In this document: positions 22,571 through 32,600 of the stretch, piece by piece
How the letters are laid out: each line of letters begins with the position of its first letter
Position numbering within the stretch: position 1 is the first letter of the stretch
Assembly: GCF_000499385.1 (NCBI RefSeq)
Contig: NW_013651739.1
Span: 34,096 to 98,095 of the forward strand
From: Eimeria necatrix
Taxonomy: Eukaryota > Apicomplexa > Conoidasida > Eucoccidiorida > Eimeriidae
DNA length: 64,000 nucleotides
Direction: 5' to 3'
The notes under the pieces: model-generated
What the model saw: only the letters and a program-made list of their open reading frames with translations
Told to the model about the DNA's origin: nothing
Databases searched by the model: none
Position numbers and translations under genes: made by a program

Positions 22571-23058
22571 TCAAGACATTGATCGGCTAAGCACGCCATG
22601 CCACGGCAAAAAGCCGGGGTATGCCTGGTTGGCCGTGCAGGCCCGAAACAGCATTGCGGGATACTTGCACGAACACTCAACGGAGCCTAGTCCAATGTCG
22701 CGCAAACCTAAAAAACCCATTCGTCTTCCTAGGGCGTGGCTCTCTGCAACAATCAACCACTTGATGTGCACCCTATAATTACTGCGATTCCTTCAAAATT
22801 TGCTGCTGCGACCTCTGCTAACGTCTTGGGAGCCACAGGGCTGCGACTTGTGGCCACCATGTGAACACAAGCCATGCAGAAGCTGCGATTCGGGCCATTT
22901 GCTTCATTCCTCAGCAAGGATTGGAAAGTACAGAAGAAAACCTCTGCCGTAAAACATTTGAGGGGATGAACGGCACCGTCAGCGGGTGAGGGGCTTAGAA
23001 GGCGCGCGGAGACAAGGATAAGCCTCGCGAGTAACAGAGACACCAATCGAAGCCCTGT
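22571..23058 (-). CDS. Candidate upstream exons of the LRR gene
   Basis: Two minus-strand segments of mixed composition. One starts at 23058 after the acceptor-like TTTATTACAG and reads LVSLLLARLILVSARLL..., then KCFTAEVFFCTFQSLL and PKTLAEVAAANFEG. The second (about 22760 to 22571) follows ATTGTTGCAG and includes MGFLGLRDIGLGSVECS, an LRR-like stretch. Both are on the strand of the LRR gene with matching character. The junction between them is not resolved (a 39-base intron is the only obvious option and its phase does not fit), and the link to 21428 is not established. The hydrophobic start of the first segment might instead be a signal peptide of a separate secreted protein. Confidence 0.35.
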
Positions 23059-23461
23059 AATAAATCATGTTATCCACTGGACTCAGTGTCATCACTCCCA
23101 CCGCCACCCTTTTTCTCCTGTCTTCATGCCAAATTCCAGTGAACTGCACAGCAATGACTCAACGCTCAAGCTGCACAAATTCGTTGTGTCTCACTCCACT
23201 TCGTGCTTTTCCCTCCTCCCCTCCAGAGTCAACAGCTGAGACCGCTTTGGGTGGATCTGTAATGTAATGGTCTGCATACGTCCATTGGCATCTCCTGGTT
23301 CACTTCAGGAAACTAGTGAGACACGCCTATGATAAATACGGGGCGGTTGACCCCTAGCACGGGGGGTAGCAAATTTCTCCGTGCCTTTGGCATAACGGAA
23401 ACTATAGCTACGCCGAAGCTCCAGGGCCCTTAAATGCGCCCAACTGCCCCGCAGTTGGGTC

Positions 23462-26400
23462 CTACGGGCACGTACTTTTATTCTGTTTACAAAACGCCGG
23501 CAGCGCATGACGCATGAAAGCGTCGTCATCGGTCCTCCAGGAATTCCACTTTCTCTTTCTGAAGGCTGCAGGTGAAAGCTCATCACAGAAGAGCTCACGC
23601 TTGAGGTTTACTGTTTCTTTAGGTCGTAGCCGGTGACCTTTCTTCAGCTTCGTCACCGCTGTGCTTAGTCTGAGTGCAAGTTCCTGCAAATGCCAGCCGG
23701 TTTCGTTGTGGTGTTGGAAGTGTTGCGGGTCGACATCAGAGGGAATAGCACGGGATAGATCATCCCACCACAGATGAGGAACCATAGCGGGCCCCAAAAC
23801 CTCAATCGCGCAGAGTAGTGAGTCTAGAATGAGGAAACGGTTTGCGAGTACAAACACTGCGTTGGCAACGCGTTTTTCCGGGACTTCTTCCTGGTGGAAG
23901 TGGAGCAGATGGCTCACGGCCCGCTGTGCCGCCAGAACAACTCCGTTGGCCTCGCTCTCCCCAAGGGTGTCGCCCGCCAACGCAGTGCGCATGTACCCAA
24001 GAGTCTGGGAAGGGTGCCTGATCATGTTGGGGAAGGCAAACGCACTAGTCACACAAAACTGCTGCACCTTCACCCCTGGTTGCAGTCTCGGAAGCCTGAA
24101 AAATGGGTGGTTCCTAAGAAAATCATCCTCCTCGTCTTCCTGCTCTTCCAGATAATCAAATCCAAAGAATGTGCTTCCCCCTGCAGGGTCGCTTTCGGCC
24201 GGTGCCGGGCGGCTTGGCCTCTCCTCCGTCGGCTGGCTCGCCGCACTATCTGGTTGCGTGCCGCGGGTTTCAGGGGGACCGACAACGACGTATTGCACAG
24301 AGCTACATCGTGTTAAGACATCCCCGTCTTCGTTTTCTTTGTCTTTGCTTTGTTTTTCCTTTTCCTTCGGCTCCTGTTCCAGGGTTTCCTCTGAACCAGA
24401 GCCTTTTCGAGGGGGAGTCTCACTCACCTTCTCCTTCACAGGCAGCGCTACTGGGACGCAGGCACGGGACTTTTGACTTGAGTTCTGCCGTCGTCTCCGC
24501 TGCACTCCCTTGACTGAAGGACCCGAATATTGGTACTCATGGAACTGCCATCGTTTCTTTCGAGCTCTGGTCCTTGGCTTTCTCTTGCTTTGAGTTTCAG
24601 CCTCCTCAGGGCTGTCTTTTTGTGTGTTGTTCGTAGCAACGGGATCCACAGAAGACGTACTGACGACGAGAACGTTCCGCAGAGCCTGCTCTGGATCATC
24701 AACTGATGGTACTTCTGAATATTTCGAGCTGCAAAATGTCTCTGGCTCCGAGCCCGTAGCTGGACAGTGGCTAGGGACAGGCGATGGAGATCCAGACTCT
24801 CCCACAGAAAGCTTAAACCTGTTTTTACCTGGATTGAGCCAAGTGGTTACGTCAAAGTCCTCCGCTTCGACGTCCACGGGAGAGTGTTGCAGTAACGCAA
24901 GAAACGAACCCTCGAGAGAGGCCGATGGCAAAAGGGAATTACTAAAATCGGTAGACCGGATCAAACGGCTTGGCGAGTGCGCCTCGTTGGGTTGTTCCTG
25001 ATCGAGGGGATTACTTGGCAGGCAAGGATAGCTCAACTTGCTGGGACACTGCACTTCTGTGAGCGGGCCCGGCTGTGTGGGTACATGAGGACGCTGGTCC
25101 TCGCCGGGCGCTCTCGAGTGATAGGGCTGCTGCGCCTGGATTGACAGGCTTGCCCGCATGGGCGAAGTGGGCTGGTATGTCTCATTGGTCTCTTTGTGCG
25201 GGGTGGGTTGGCCAGACCGGCTTGCTTGACTTGGCGAGTGCAGGTGATTGGGCTGTACCAGTGGGCTCGCCTGTTGCACCTGGATGAATTCTTTCTGCTG
25301 ATCTGAATAACTTCGCTCGTCGGAACATTGGAGTTGACTCTGCTGGTGCCCCTGAGTGGATGGGCTCGGCTGGCTGGGTCTGCTGAGGCAGTGGGCCCCT
25401 TTCGGCTGGTCTGTATGGTGGGCGTGAACGGTCCGGCTCAAATTGAGGGGCTGCTGCATTTGGGCCGATGGGCTCTTCTGCACGAGCGATATGGGCTGCT
25501 CTGAATCTTCGGTCATGCTGCGCTGGGTGGGCTGGCCAGGCTGGCTTGCTGGACTTTGCGAGTGCAGCAGGTTGGGCTGTTCCAGCGGGCTGGCCTGGGG
25601 CGTCTGGCAGGGCCCTTCCTGCTGGTTAAAACAACCCAGCTGGCCAAGATGTTCAGGCTCGCGTTGCTCGTGCTCTTGTCTGTGTGACAACGGCTGCCTG
25701 GGCTGGTCACAATGACGGTCCTGGCCGTGATGATTCAAATAGCTGGGGTCCCGCAGCTGACTGGTCTTCAGCCGCTTGGAGGGCGGCTCCTCCTCCTGGC
25801 TTTGTAAGGTTGAGTCGCTGAAATGGGGGGGATAACCGTTGGGTTCGCCTTTCAAACTGTTTTGGTACATATGGTTGGGTTGGCCGGGCTGGACTGTCGG
25901 CCTTGGCGGCTGCAGCTGACTGTGGGGGGTCAGCTGGATAGGGCTGCTGATCTGTTCCTGTTGAATGGGACCATTCCCTTGGCCAGAATGGCTTAACTGG
26001 CTGAAATGCTGAAAATGGTTAGGCGTGCTCCACCCGCGGAGCTGGTTCTGGTTTTCCTCATTGTGCATATAAGTGGGCTTATTGGCGGTGTTTAAATCCA
26101 TGGGTTCATAAAGGTCGCTTGGCTCGCTCAAATCATAAAGCAGTTGCAGTTGGATGCGCTCACTCAGCTGGTCAGGCCGTTTCACCTCGTTATTCCGACT
26201 AAGCTCGATGGACCCCTTCAAGTCGTCAAGCCCATAGAGCTGGTCGGCTTCGCTCTGCTGGCCAAACTGGTGGGACTTGTGCAGTTGGCTGGTTTCGGTC
26301 AGCCAGCCGGACTGTTGCATGTATGTGGGCAGGAGCTGGCTATGTTGGAATGACTCCCCGAGCGTGCTCAAGTGACTCGGTCCAGTCATCGCGATATCGT

Positions 26401-27016
26401 GGAACAGCTGTTCGGCCTGCATATCTGGGGTAAAGTAAGTCGCCGCTTCTTCGGTCCTTACCTCTGGGGTGAGGTAAGTCGCAGGCGCCACTCGCTGTCT
26501 CGCCAAATTCTCACCAGGATACTGCGGCAGAAAAGTAGAATGGAGCGTGAGCAGCCCAGAATTCTCTTCTTCCATGTCCAAACACATCTCGAGGACGGCA
26601 GAGAGCTCCGGGTCATCATCGGGACCATGGGACCATCGAATCCCATTTATTGCGGATCTCCCATGGCCCCAGCTGCCTCCCCAATTTGCCAGTCGCCGGA
26701 TCCTCCTTTGCGGCCCTGTGTGCGGGTAGAAGTGACGATAGCAGCTGAGGGTTACCACCACAACCGCCAGCATAGACAGCAGAGCTGACCAATGTACAAG
26801 ACTAGACACAGCTGGGTTCCCGCGGCCGCTTGAAGGCTGAGACACCACACTTTGCCCAGAACCATGACGCAGAGGGTTTACACGGCCACCAGAGAGGCGA
26901 TTCTGAGTCTTTTGGGGATCCAAGTTGGCAGTGACCAGTACGGCTGGCGACTGCTCCTCCCCTGTCGATGCCATGGGGGTCAGTGGAGGCAGGGAGTCAG
27001 ATGTGTCCAGAAACAT
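23462..27016 (-). CDS. Large single-exon predicted membrane protein with Gln/Pro/His-rich repeats
   Basis: Not assigned to a known family. From the ATG at 27016 it encodes 1184 residues without introns; the frame is open upstream to 27154 but offers no ATG there. Residues about 71-92 (LLSMLAVVVVTLSCY) form one hydrophobic helix. From about 170 to 720 the protein is rich in Q, L, S, P and H, with QL-spaced motifs and three degenerate copies of a unit containing QPNxxHS (near 467, 576 and 668). A basic patch follows (KRKPRTRARKKR). The last ~230 residues look globular and helical (RVANAVFVLANRFLILDSLL, GPAMVPHLWWDDLSRA). It contains no CAG homopolymers although repeat-rich genes lie on both sides. 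Its layout (short N-terminal arm, membrane helix, long low-complexity stalk, conserved-looking C-terminus) suggests a surface or endomembrane protein, possibly a lineage-specific Eimeria family. Confidence 0.7.
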   Translation of the reverse strand: MFLDTSDSLPPLTPMASTGEEQSPAVLVTANLDPQKTQNRLSGGRVNPLRHGSGQSVVSQPSSGRGNPAVSSLVHWSALLSMLAVVVVTLSCYRHFYPHTGPQRRIRRLANWGGSWGHGRSAINGIRWSHGPDDDPELSAVLEMCLDMEEENSGLLTLHSTFLPQYPGENLARQRVAPATYLTPEVRTEEAATYFTPDMQAEQLFHDIAMTGPSHLSTLGESFQHSQLLPTYMQQSGWLTETSQLHKSHQFGQQSEADQLYGLDDLKGSIELSRNNEVKRPDQLSERIQLQLLYDLSEPSDLYEPMDLNTANKPTYMHNEENQNQLRGWSTPNHFQHFSQLSHSGQGNGPIQQEQISSPIQLTPHSQLQPPRPTVQPGQPNHMYQNSLKGEPNGYPPHFSDSTLQSQEEEPPSKRLKTSQLRDPSYLNHHGQDRHCDQPRQPLSHRQEHEQREPEHLGQLGCFNQQEGPCQTPQASPLEQPNLLHSQSPASQPGQPTQRSMTEDSEQPISLVQKSPSAQMQQPLNLSRTVHAHHTDQPKGAHCLSRPSQPSPSTQGHQQSQLQCSDERSYSDQQKEFIQVQQASPLVQPNHLHSPSQASRSGQPTPHKETNETYQPTSPMRASLSIQAQQPYHSRAPGEDQRPHVPTQPGPLTEVQCPSKLSYPCLPSNPLDQEQPNEAHSPSRLIRSTDFSNSLLPSASLEGSFLALLQHSPVDVEAEDFDVTTWLNPGKNRFKLSVGESGSPSPVPSHCPATGSEPETFCSSKYSEVPSVDDPEQALRNVLVVSTSSVDPVATNNTQKDSPEEAETQSKRKPRTRARKKRWQFHEYQYSGPSVKGVQRRRRQNSSQKSRACVPVALPVKEKVSETPPRKGSGSEETLEQEPKEKEKQSKDKENEDGDVLTRCSSVQYVVVGPPETRGTQPDSAASQPTEERPSRPAPAESDPAGGSTFFGFDYLEEQEDEEDDFLRNHPFFRLPRLQPGVKVQQFCVTSAFAFPNMIRHPSQTLGYMRTALAGDTLGESEANGVVLAAQRAVSHLLHFHQEEVPEKRVANAVFVLANRFLILDSLLCAIEVLGPAMVPHLWWDDLSRAIPSDVDPQHFQHHNETGWHLQELALRLSTAVTKLKKGHRLRPKETVNLKRELFCDELSPAAFRKRKWNSWRTDDDAFMRHALPAFCKQNKSTCP

Positions 27017-29698
27017 TTCATTATTGTCTTGAGATAATTCTGATGCCAGACTCACAAACAAGGTGCACCTAGCGGGGGCATGACCGTGAGTTGTTGTGTC
27101 TGCTTGTGGGCTGATGAACGGTGAGCTGGTCGGACCTTCCAAACTTGACGCCAACCATAAACCTCACTACTGTAAGACTTATACAGTAAGCGAATGGTTC
27201 GAATAAAAGGTGACAACTCAAGAGTCGCGGAAGAGTAAGATTAACGCTGAAATGTGCAATGGCTCGCACGGTCCAGGTCCATCGGGCCCGCGGGATGGTC
27301 ATAGGGGTTTCTACTTGAGACCCTAGGAAACTCCAATGGGCTATTAAAAATACTGATTAGGGGAATTTATTGTGTTTACAAAATAGTCTTGCCTTCTTTA
27401 ATTTCCTCTGGACCGTGTGGGGCCCTTGCTCGTTATGCTGTTTTTGCTAGACAGACTTCCCGTGGGGTGCGCTGTGGCGATAGGCTCCATATAAGGGTAT
27501 TCTTGCCCTTCACTGATGCATGTTAGGTTTCGCATAACAAATAAGTTTTTCGTGCGACTCGAAAGATGCCACGGAAGGCGGAAACGGAGATGATCCTTAT
27601 TGCTAGCTGCGTGGGCCCAGCGAAGGAAGACCAACTCGAGACATCCATTGCTCCGACCTAGCACTTAACCTCCTCTCTTTAATTTTTTTGAATCTCTAAG
27701 GCCTTGTAGACAGTGGTGGAGAAGTCAAAGTGTCTTTTTGGCAGCAAAGTCATGCTAGCCTGGTGGGCATCCAAGGATGTAAAGGAGCCACAATCTTCCT
27801 GTGAAGTTTAGTACTTCAGCTCTGGGTCTAACCTTAGTTTATGAAATTAATCTTTGGTGATACAGATGTGATAGCAGGCTCAAAATAGAGGCACCCTAAA
27901 ACCCTAACAACTCCTAAATGTAGCGTGCAATGCGGCTATATCTATAGAACTTAGAGTATCTTCTTGCAGTTGCAGTTGCAATGGGAGACTAAAAAGTCTC
28001 CCATTGCAACTGCCTTCGGTGGCCCACTAAACCACTGCATACGGACGGCCGACAGCTAGCAAGGCACTGTAACGAGGGGACTTGTGGACAAGGCCTCGGT
28101 CCTGATTAGCAACTCCAACCCTAAAACCATTCAAGAGTACCGCGCGGACATTCCACGTTACCTTTGAGCCCTGGTATTGCTCAAGTTATAATTAAGGGCT
28201 CAAATGCGCGATTTAAGCCATTTCCCTGCAAGGAAACTCAGCGTTCTGCATCGTTGCATCAAATGCCGGTGCATTTCGCCAGGTCCAGTCTTGAATGCAC
28301 CTGCGCCATTTTTCTGTAGTATCAGCTTTGGCTCTTTTTATTCCCAGTCATACAGCGCGAAAGAAAGAGGTGCTTTACATTTTTTCCTTAGGCACCACAA
28401 ACCGTAGCCTTCGTTGGTTACAATGGTGCGCTCCAGGCAACTCCGAGCTATGTTGCATTAGCTCTGTGGCTGCATTACTAGCTAGTTCACGCGCTGGATA
28501 GGCCTTTAAGGCTTCTCCGCCAAGGGTCCGTAATACGTTACGCTGGGGCGAAGAGGTCCTGACACGAGCTACACGAGCCTTTGGTGTTCAGTGTCTGTGC
28601 CGAGGTGAAGGTGATATGGCTCGATGTCTTGAGCCCTCCTATCTTCTCTCGACAGCAAGAGATAACATTCTTTCAAGAAAGCGTCACGACAAGTGTTTGC
28701 GCCTGTATGCATTTGCCCGTGCTCGCCAACTGTAGGCTTTGGGCCTTTATCTGTATTCATCATTTCCACCTCGACTTCTCCGCGCCTTCTTGTATCATTC
28801 ACTCTTCTCTCTGACCTCATAAACGTGCGCTCCCCATCTCTCTTTACATTTACCTGTGTCACCGTGCATCTTGTTCAGTGGCAGCCCTGGCTACTTCTTT
28901 GCTTTGGTTTCTCTACTGCACTACATTTGCTCCTTATCACCTGTCCAGCTACCTTGCTACTGCTTGCGTTTATCCGTCCTTCTCCTCAGTGCCTTCATGT
29001 CTGTTTTCTTTTGACCTTTGTTTCACTGTGTTTCTGCTGCTTCAGCAGCTTGCTGCTTCTGTGCTTGCGTTTTTTGAACTGAGAAGCTGCGTTTGGCCTT
29101 GTCACTGTTTTCTTTGTCTCTACAATAGACTCGCTGCACTCTCACGTGTCCAGAACATTACATCAGAAAACACGAAGTAGACACTAAACATTCATTTGCA
29201 GCTGCAGCTGCAGCAGCCGTAGCTGGTTCTATAGTTAAAAGCTGATGCAGCAGCAGCAGCAGTCGCTGCTGCCGCCGTTGCTGCCGTTGTAGACACACAT
29301 GCTTCTCTTTGTTTGCCTCCTGCTTTGGGGGGTCCAAGCAGCTGCAGCTACAGCCGCTGCTGCCGCTCCAGCTGCTCCAGCAACACACGTCGCTGTGGTC
29401 TCTCAGACACGCTAGCCCATGGTGCACAGTTTAGTAGCTGTCCCCACACAGCATTGCAGAATATGCAGCTGCTAGTGCAGCAGTAGCTTGCTGCTGCGCT
29501 CCGCCCAAGAGAAAGCCTCCTCCTCTTAGGCAAGCAGAAAGGAGACACTCTAAAACAGCAACACAAAGACCGCAAGGGCAGCAGACTCTCGCGCCCGGTC
29601 TTCTTGAAGGACGGGCTGTACGTACAGGTGAGAGAAGACAGAGACCGCGGCTCTCTGTGCTGCTGCTGCACCGGTTGCCGATGTTGCTGCAACTCTAA
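27017..29698. other. Intergenic, no supported gene
   Basis: Repeat-poor DNA with a strong hairpin at 27972-28013 and a pyrimidine-rich stretch (about 28780-29100). From 29158, CAG-rich DNA resumes; a minus-strand frame at 29348-29692 could be a further 3' exon of the phosphatase gene (a GTAATT donor-like site overlaps that gene's stop), but I cannot confirm it. Confidence 0.5.
27972..28013. repeat. Perfect 19-bp hairpin with AAAA loop
   Basis: GCAGTTGCAATGGGAGACT (27972-27990), AAAA, and its exact reverse complement (27995-28013). No coding frame covers it. Confidence 0.95.
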
Positions 29699-32600
29699 TT
29701 AAATTACCCGGCGCTGATTACTATGCTTAAACGGCGTCCTTATTCCCCCGTCATCTGTCGCAGGCGATGTTGCTGCTGCCGCAGTGACAGTTGCTGCAGC
29801 AGAGACTGCTGCTGCTGCTGCTGTCGAAGAACAAGAAGGCTCGGATAAAGCCAGCCTGTAGCGCCTGACGCGATTTTCCGCCAGAGGCGTTTCTGCCAAG
29901 TTGCACTGCTCTCCGTGCTGCTGCTGTTGCTGCTGCTGCTGCAGCAGTTGCTGCTGCTCCAGCTCCTCAGTCATTTCCGCAACTCTGAGTGCAAGAAGAG
30001 GCTCTGGTGGGATCGGCGGTCCAAACCGTTCCCAGCGGCTGTCCAAAAAAAGCAGTAAGTCATCCAGCAGCACTATGTTGCAGTTGCTGCTGTCGTCACA
30101 GTTGCTGCTGCTGCTGCTAATGGCTCGCCAGCGAAGCACCTCAGGTAGCGCTAGCGGTTGGTCGCCGTCTATGCACCAGCGCACCACCACATTTGGATGT
30201 TTCCTTCGGGTGGTCTTTGGCAAAGGAGACATGAGTGACAAAAGCCGCTTCGCCACAGGTACTGGGGAAGCTTTGGCCTGGTAGAGGGCCCCTTCCTGTG
30301 TCTCCTCACCTGCTGAGGTGTCTGTACACCCCATGGCCCCGCTACAGCATGCGCAGCAGCAACCGCTGCCGCAGGTGCTCAAACATGCCACATTTGCACC
30401 ATCAGAAGAATCAATTGTCGAATTATTTGGCAAGGACACTGGCGCTGCAGCACCAGTTCCTGATGCTTCTGCTGCTGCTGGTGTTATGGCTAAAACTGCT
30501 GCTGGTTCGGTCTCCGCTGTTGTTGCTGGAGCTGCTTCTTGTTGGGCAGCTGCAAGCTCCCCATCTGTCTTTGCTGCATTATCCTGCTGGTCTTCTTCCG
30601 TGCACCTGTTGCTCTCGTCGCCGGCTCTGCTGCTGCTGCTGCTGCCGCCGCAATCAGTAGGTTCGAAGCTAGGGGGCGCATCTACCTGCAGCAGCTCCGC
30701 CTGGAGGTAGCAGCCAAACTGAGGTATTTGCATATGAGCAGCAGACACCCCCAGAGCCGCCTGCAGCGCTAGGAGAGCCGACTGGTGAGTTACGAAGATG
30801 CACAACCCCTCAGCTTCTTCACCTGCTGCTGCTTCTGTGGCTGCTCCACCACCGGAAGCAGGACTTCTGGCTTCCCGTGCTGCTGCTGCCGCTGCAGCAG
30901 CAGCAGCGTCCGCCATGCGCTCAAGTCTGGCAGTGATCTCCATCAGACTGATGCCCCCTGCCCTCCAGCCCACCTCTTCCTCTTCAGCATACTGCAGCCG
31001 AGCCACCAAATTAGCCCCGCGAAACACTGCATCCAGAAATTCGTCAGGCGTGATCTCCTTTGTTTCCTCCTCACTGCATGGTGCCGCTGCTGCTGCTGCT
31101 GCTGCTGCGGGCTCGGCTTCGGCTGCGGGTTCAGTTGCTGCTGCGTGGGTCACTTCGTCTGCTGCGGATTCCGTTGCTGCTGGGTGGCGGATGGGAACTG
31201 GCGCTGCCGTCGGTGTTGCTGCTGCGCCTTCCCCATGTAGATCTACCGTTTCTGCTGCTGCAGCAGCCTCAACAAGAGCAGCAGCTGCTTCTTCGGCATC
31301 TGTGGGGCCCGGGAGGAGCGTGGCATTCGACGTGTAGCTGGTTGTGCTGCTTCTGGAGCTGCTGCAGCAGCTGCTGTTGCTGCTGCTGCCGCTGGGAGGG
31401 CCTGCGTTGCTGTGTCCGTTGCTGCCGCTGCCACTGCTGCTGTTGTGCAGCAGCGCCAGGCTCGCGTGGCCCCCCTTCAACAGCGGCAGCGGAATGCCGT
31501 GGTAGATGTAGGCACCATACAAAGACACAAATTTCTTCATCACCCGCAGCCCCTCTTTGCTGCTCCAGCCCGTAAGCTCCCGCAGCAGCGCCGCCTCCCC
31601 CTCCAGCGCCGTGCATGCAGCAGCGTAGCTGCTGCTGCTGCAGAGGGCTCTGCGTTTGTGCAGCTTTACGAGGGGGCTTTTGGCCTTCAAAGCCAAAGAC
31701 GCTGGGGACCCCGCTGGCGCGGTGTATAGGCAGCTCTTCAAGTCCACTTGCAGACAGTCCTGCGCCTCTGCCGCTGCTCCCCCCCGCTGAACCTGCTGCT
31801 GCTGCTGCCGCTGCTGCTGGGGCTGCATGGCCATCTGGAGACCTGTGATAACAGCTTGGGCTGTTTGAATGCAGCGGATGGACTCCGTGCTACACACCAT
31901 GACGGGGATGCCACGACACGGTCCTCCTGCGGCTGCAGCAGCAGCTGCTTGCTGCACTTCAGCCGTCGCATCTCCAGGAGCAGCAGCAGTACCTGCTGCC
32001 GCTGCTGCTGCTGCACATGCGCAGCAGCGGCGGAGGTGGGCCTGGGCGCGGCGAATGTCCATTCCCACCGCAACTGACTGCCTCCAGCCAGCTTCTGTGA
32101 GAGAGCCGGGGACACCCCCAAAGGGCCAGATGGTGTCCCCCTTTTCGGCCTCGTGTTTGCTGTCTTCTGCAGCAACTGCAGCTTCTGCGGAGTCCGCAAG
32201 TTTATGTTCTGCAGCAGCAGACTCTGAGCCTCGAATCGCTGTGCCCGCGTCGCTGCTGCTGCTCCTCTTGTCGTTTGGCCCTGCTGCAGCTGCCTCCCCA
32301 TCCGAAGCAGCAGCAGCAGCAGCAGCTTCAACTGGAGCAGCATCCTCAGATGTAGCTGATACACGGACTTTCGGGGCCCTCGCCCCATGACGCATAAATA
32401 CCACTGTGCCAAGGTGTCTCGCCGTCATGCCCCCCACGAAGAGGGCCTTTGGTGCAGCAGCAGCAGCAGCAGCAGCCACTGTAGCTGCTGCTTCAGCATC
32501 TGCGCTCTCCTTTCCACTCAAACCTGATCTGGAGCAGCAAGCGCAGCACTCACAGCCGCTGTCATGCTGCTGCTGCTGCACCTGCTGCTGCAGGTTGCTG

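Noticed and set aside
23305..23598. Minus-strand ORF overlapping the 3' end of the 1184-residue gene
   Set aside because: Shadow frame of that gene's C-terminal coding sequence and its 3' flank.
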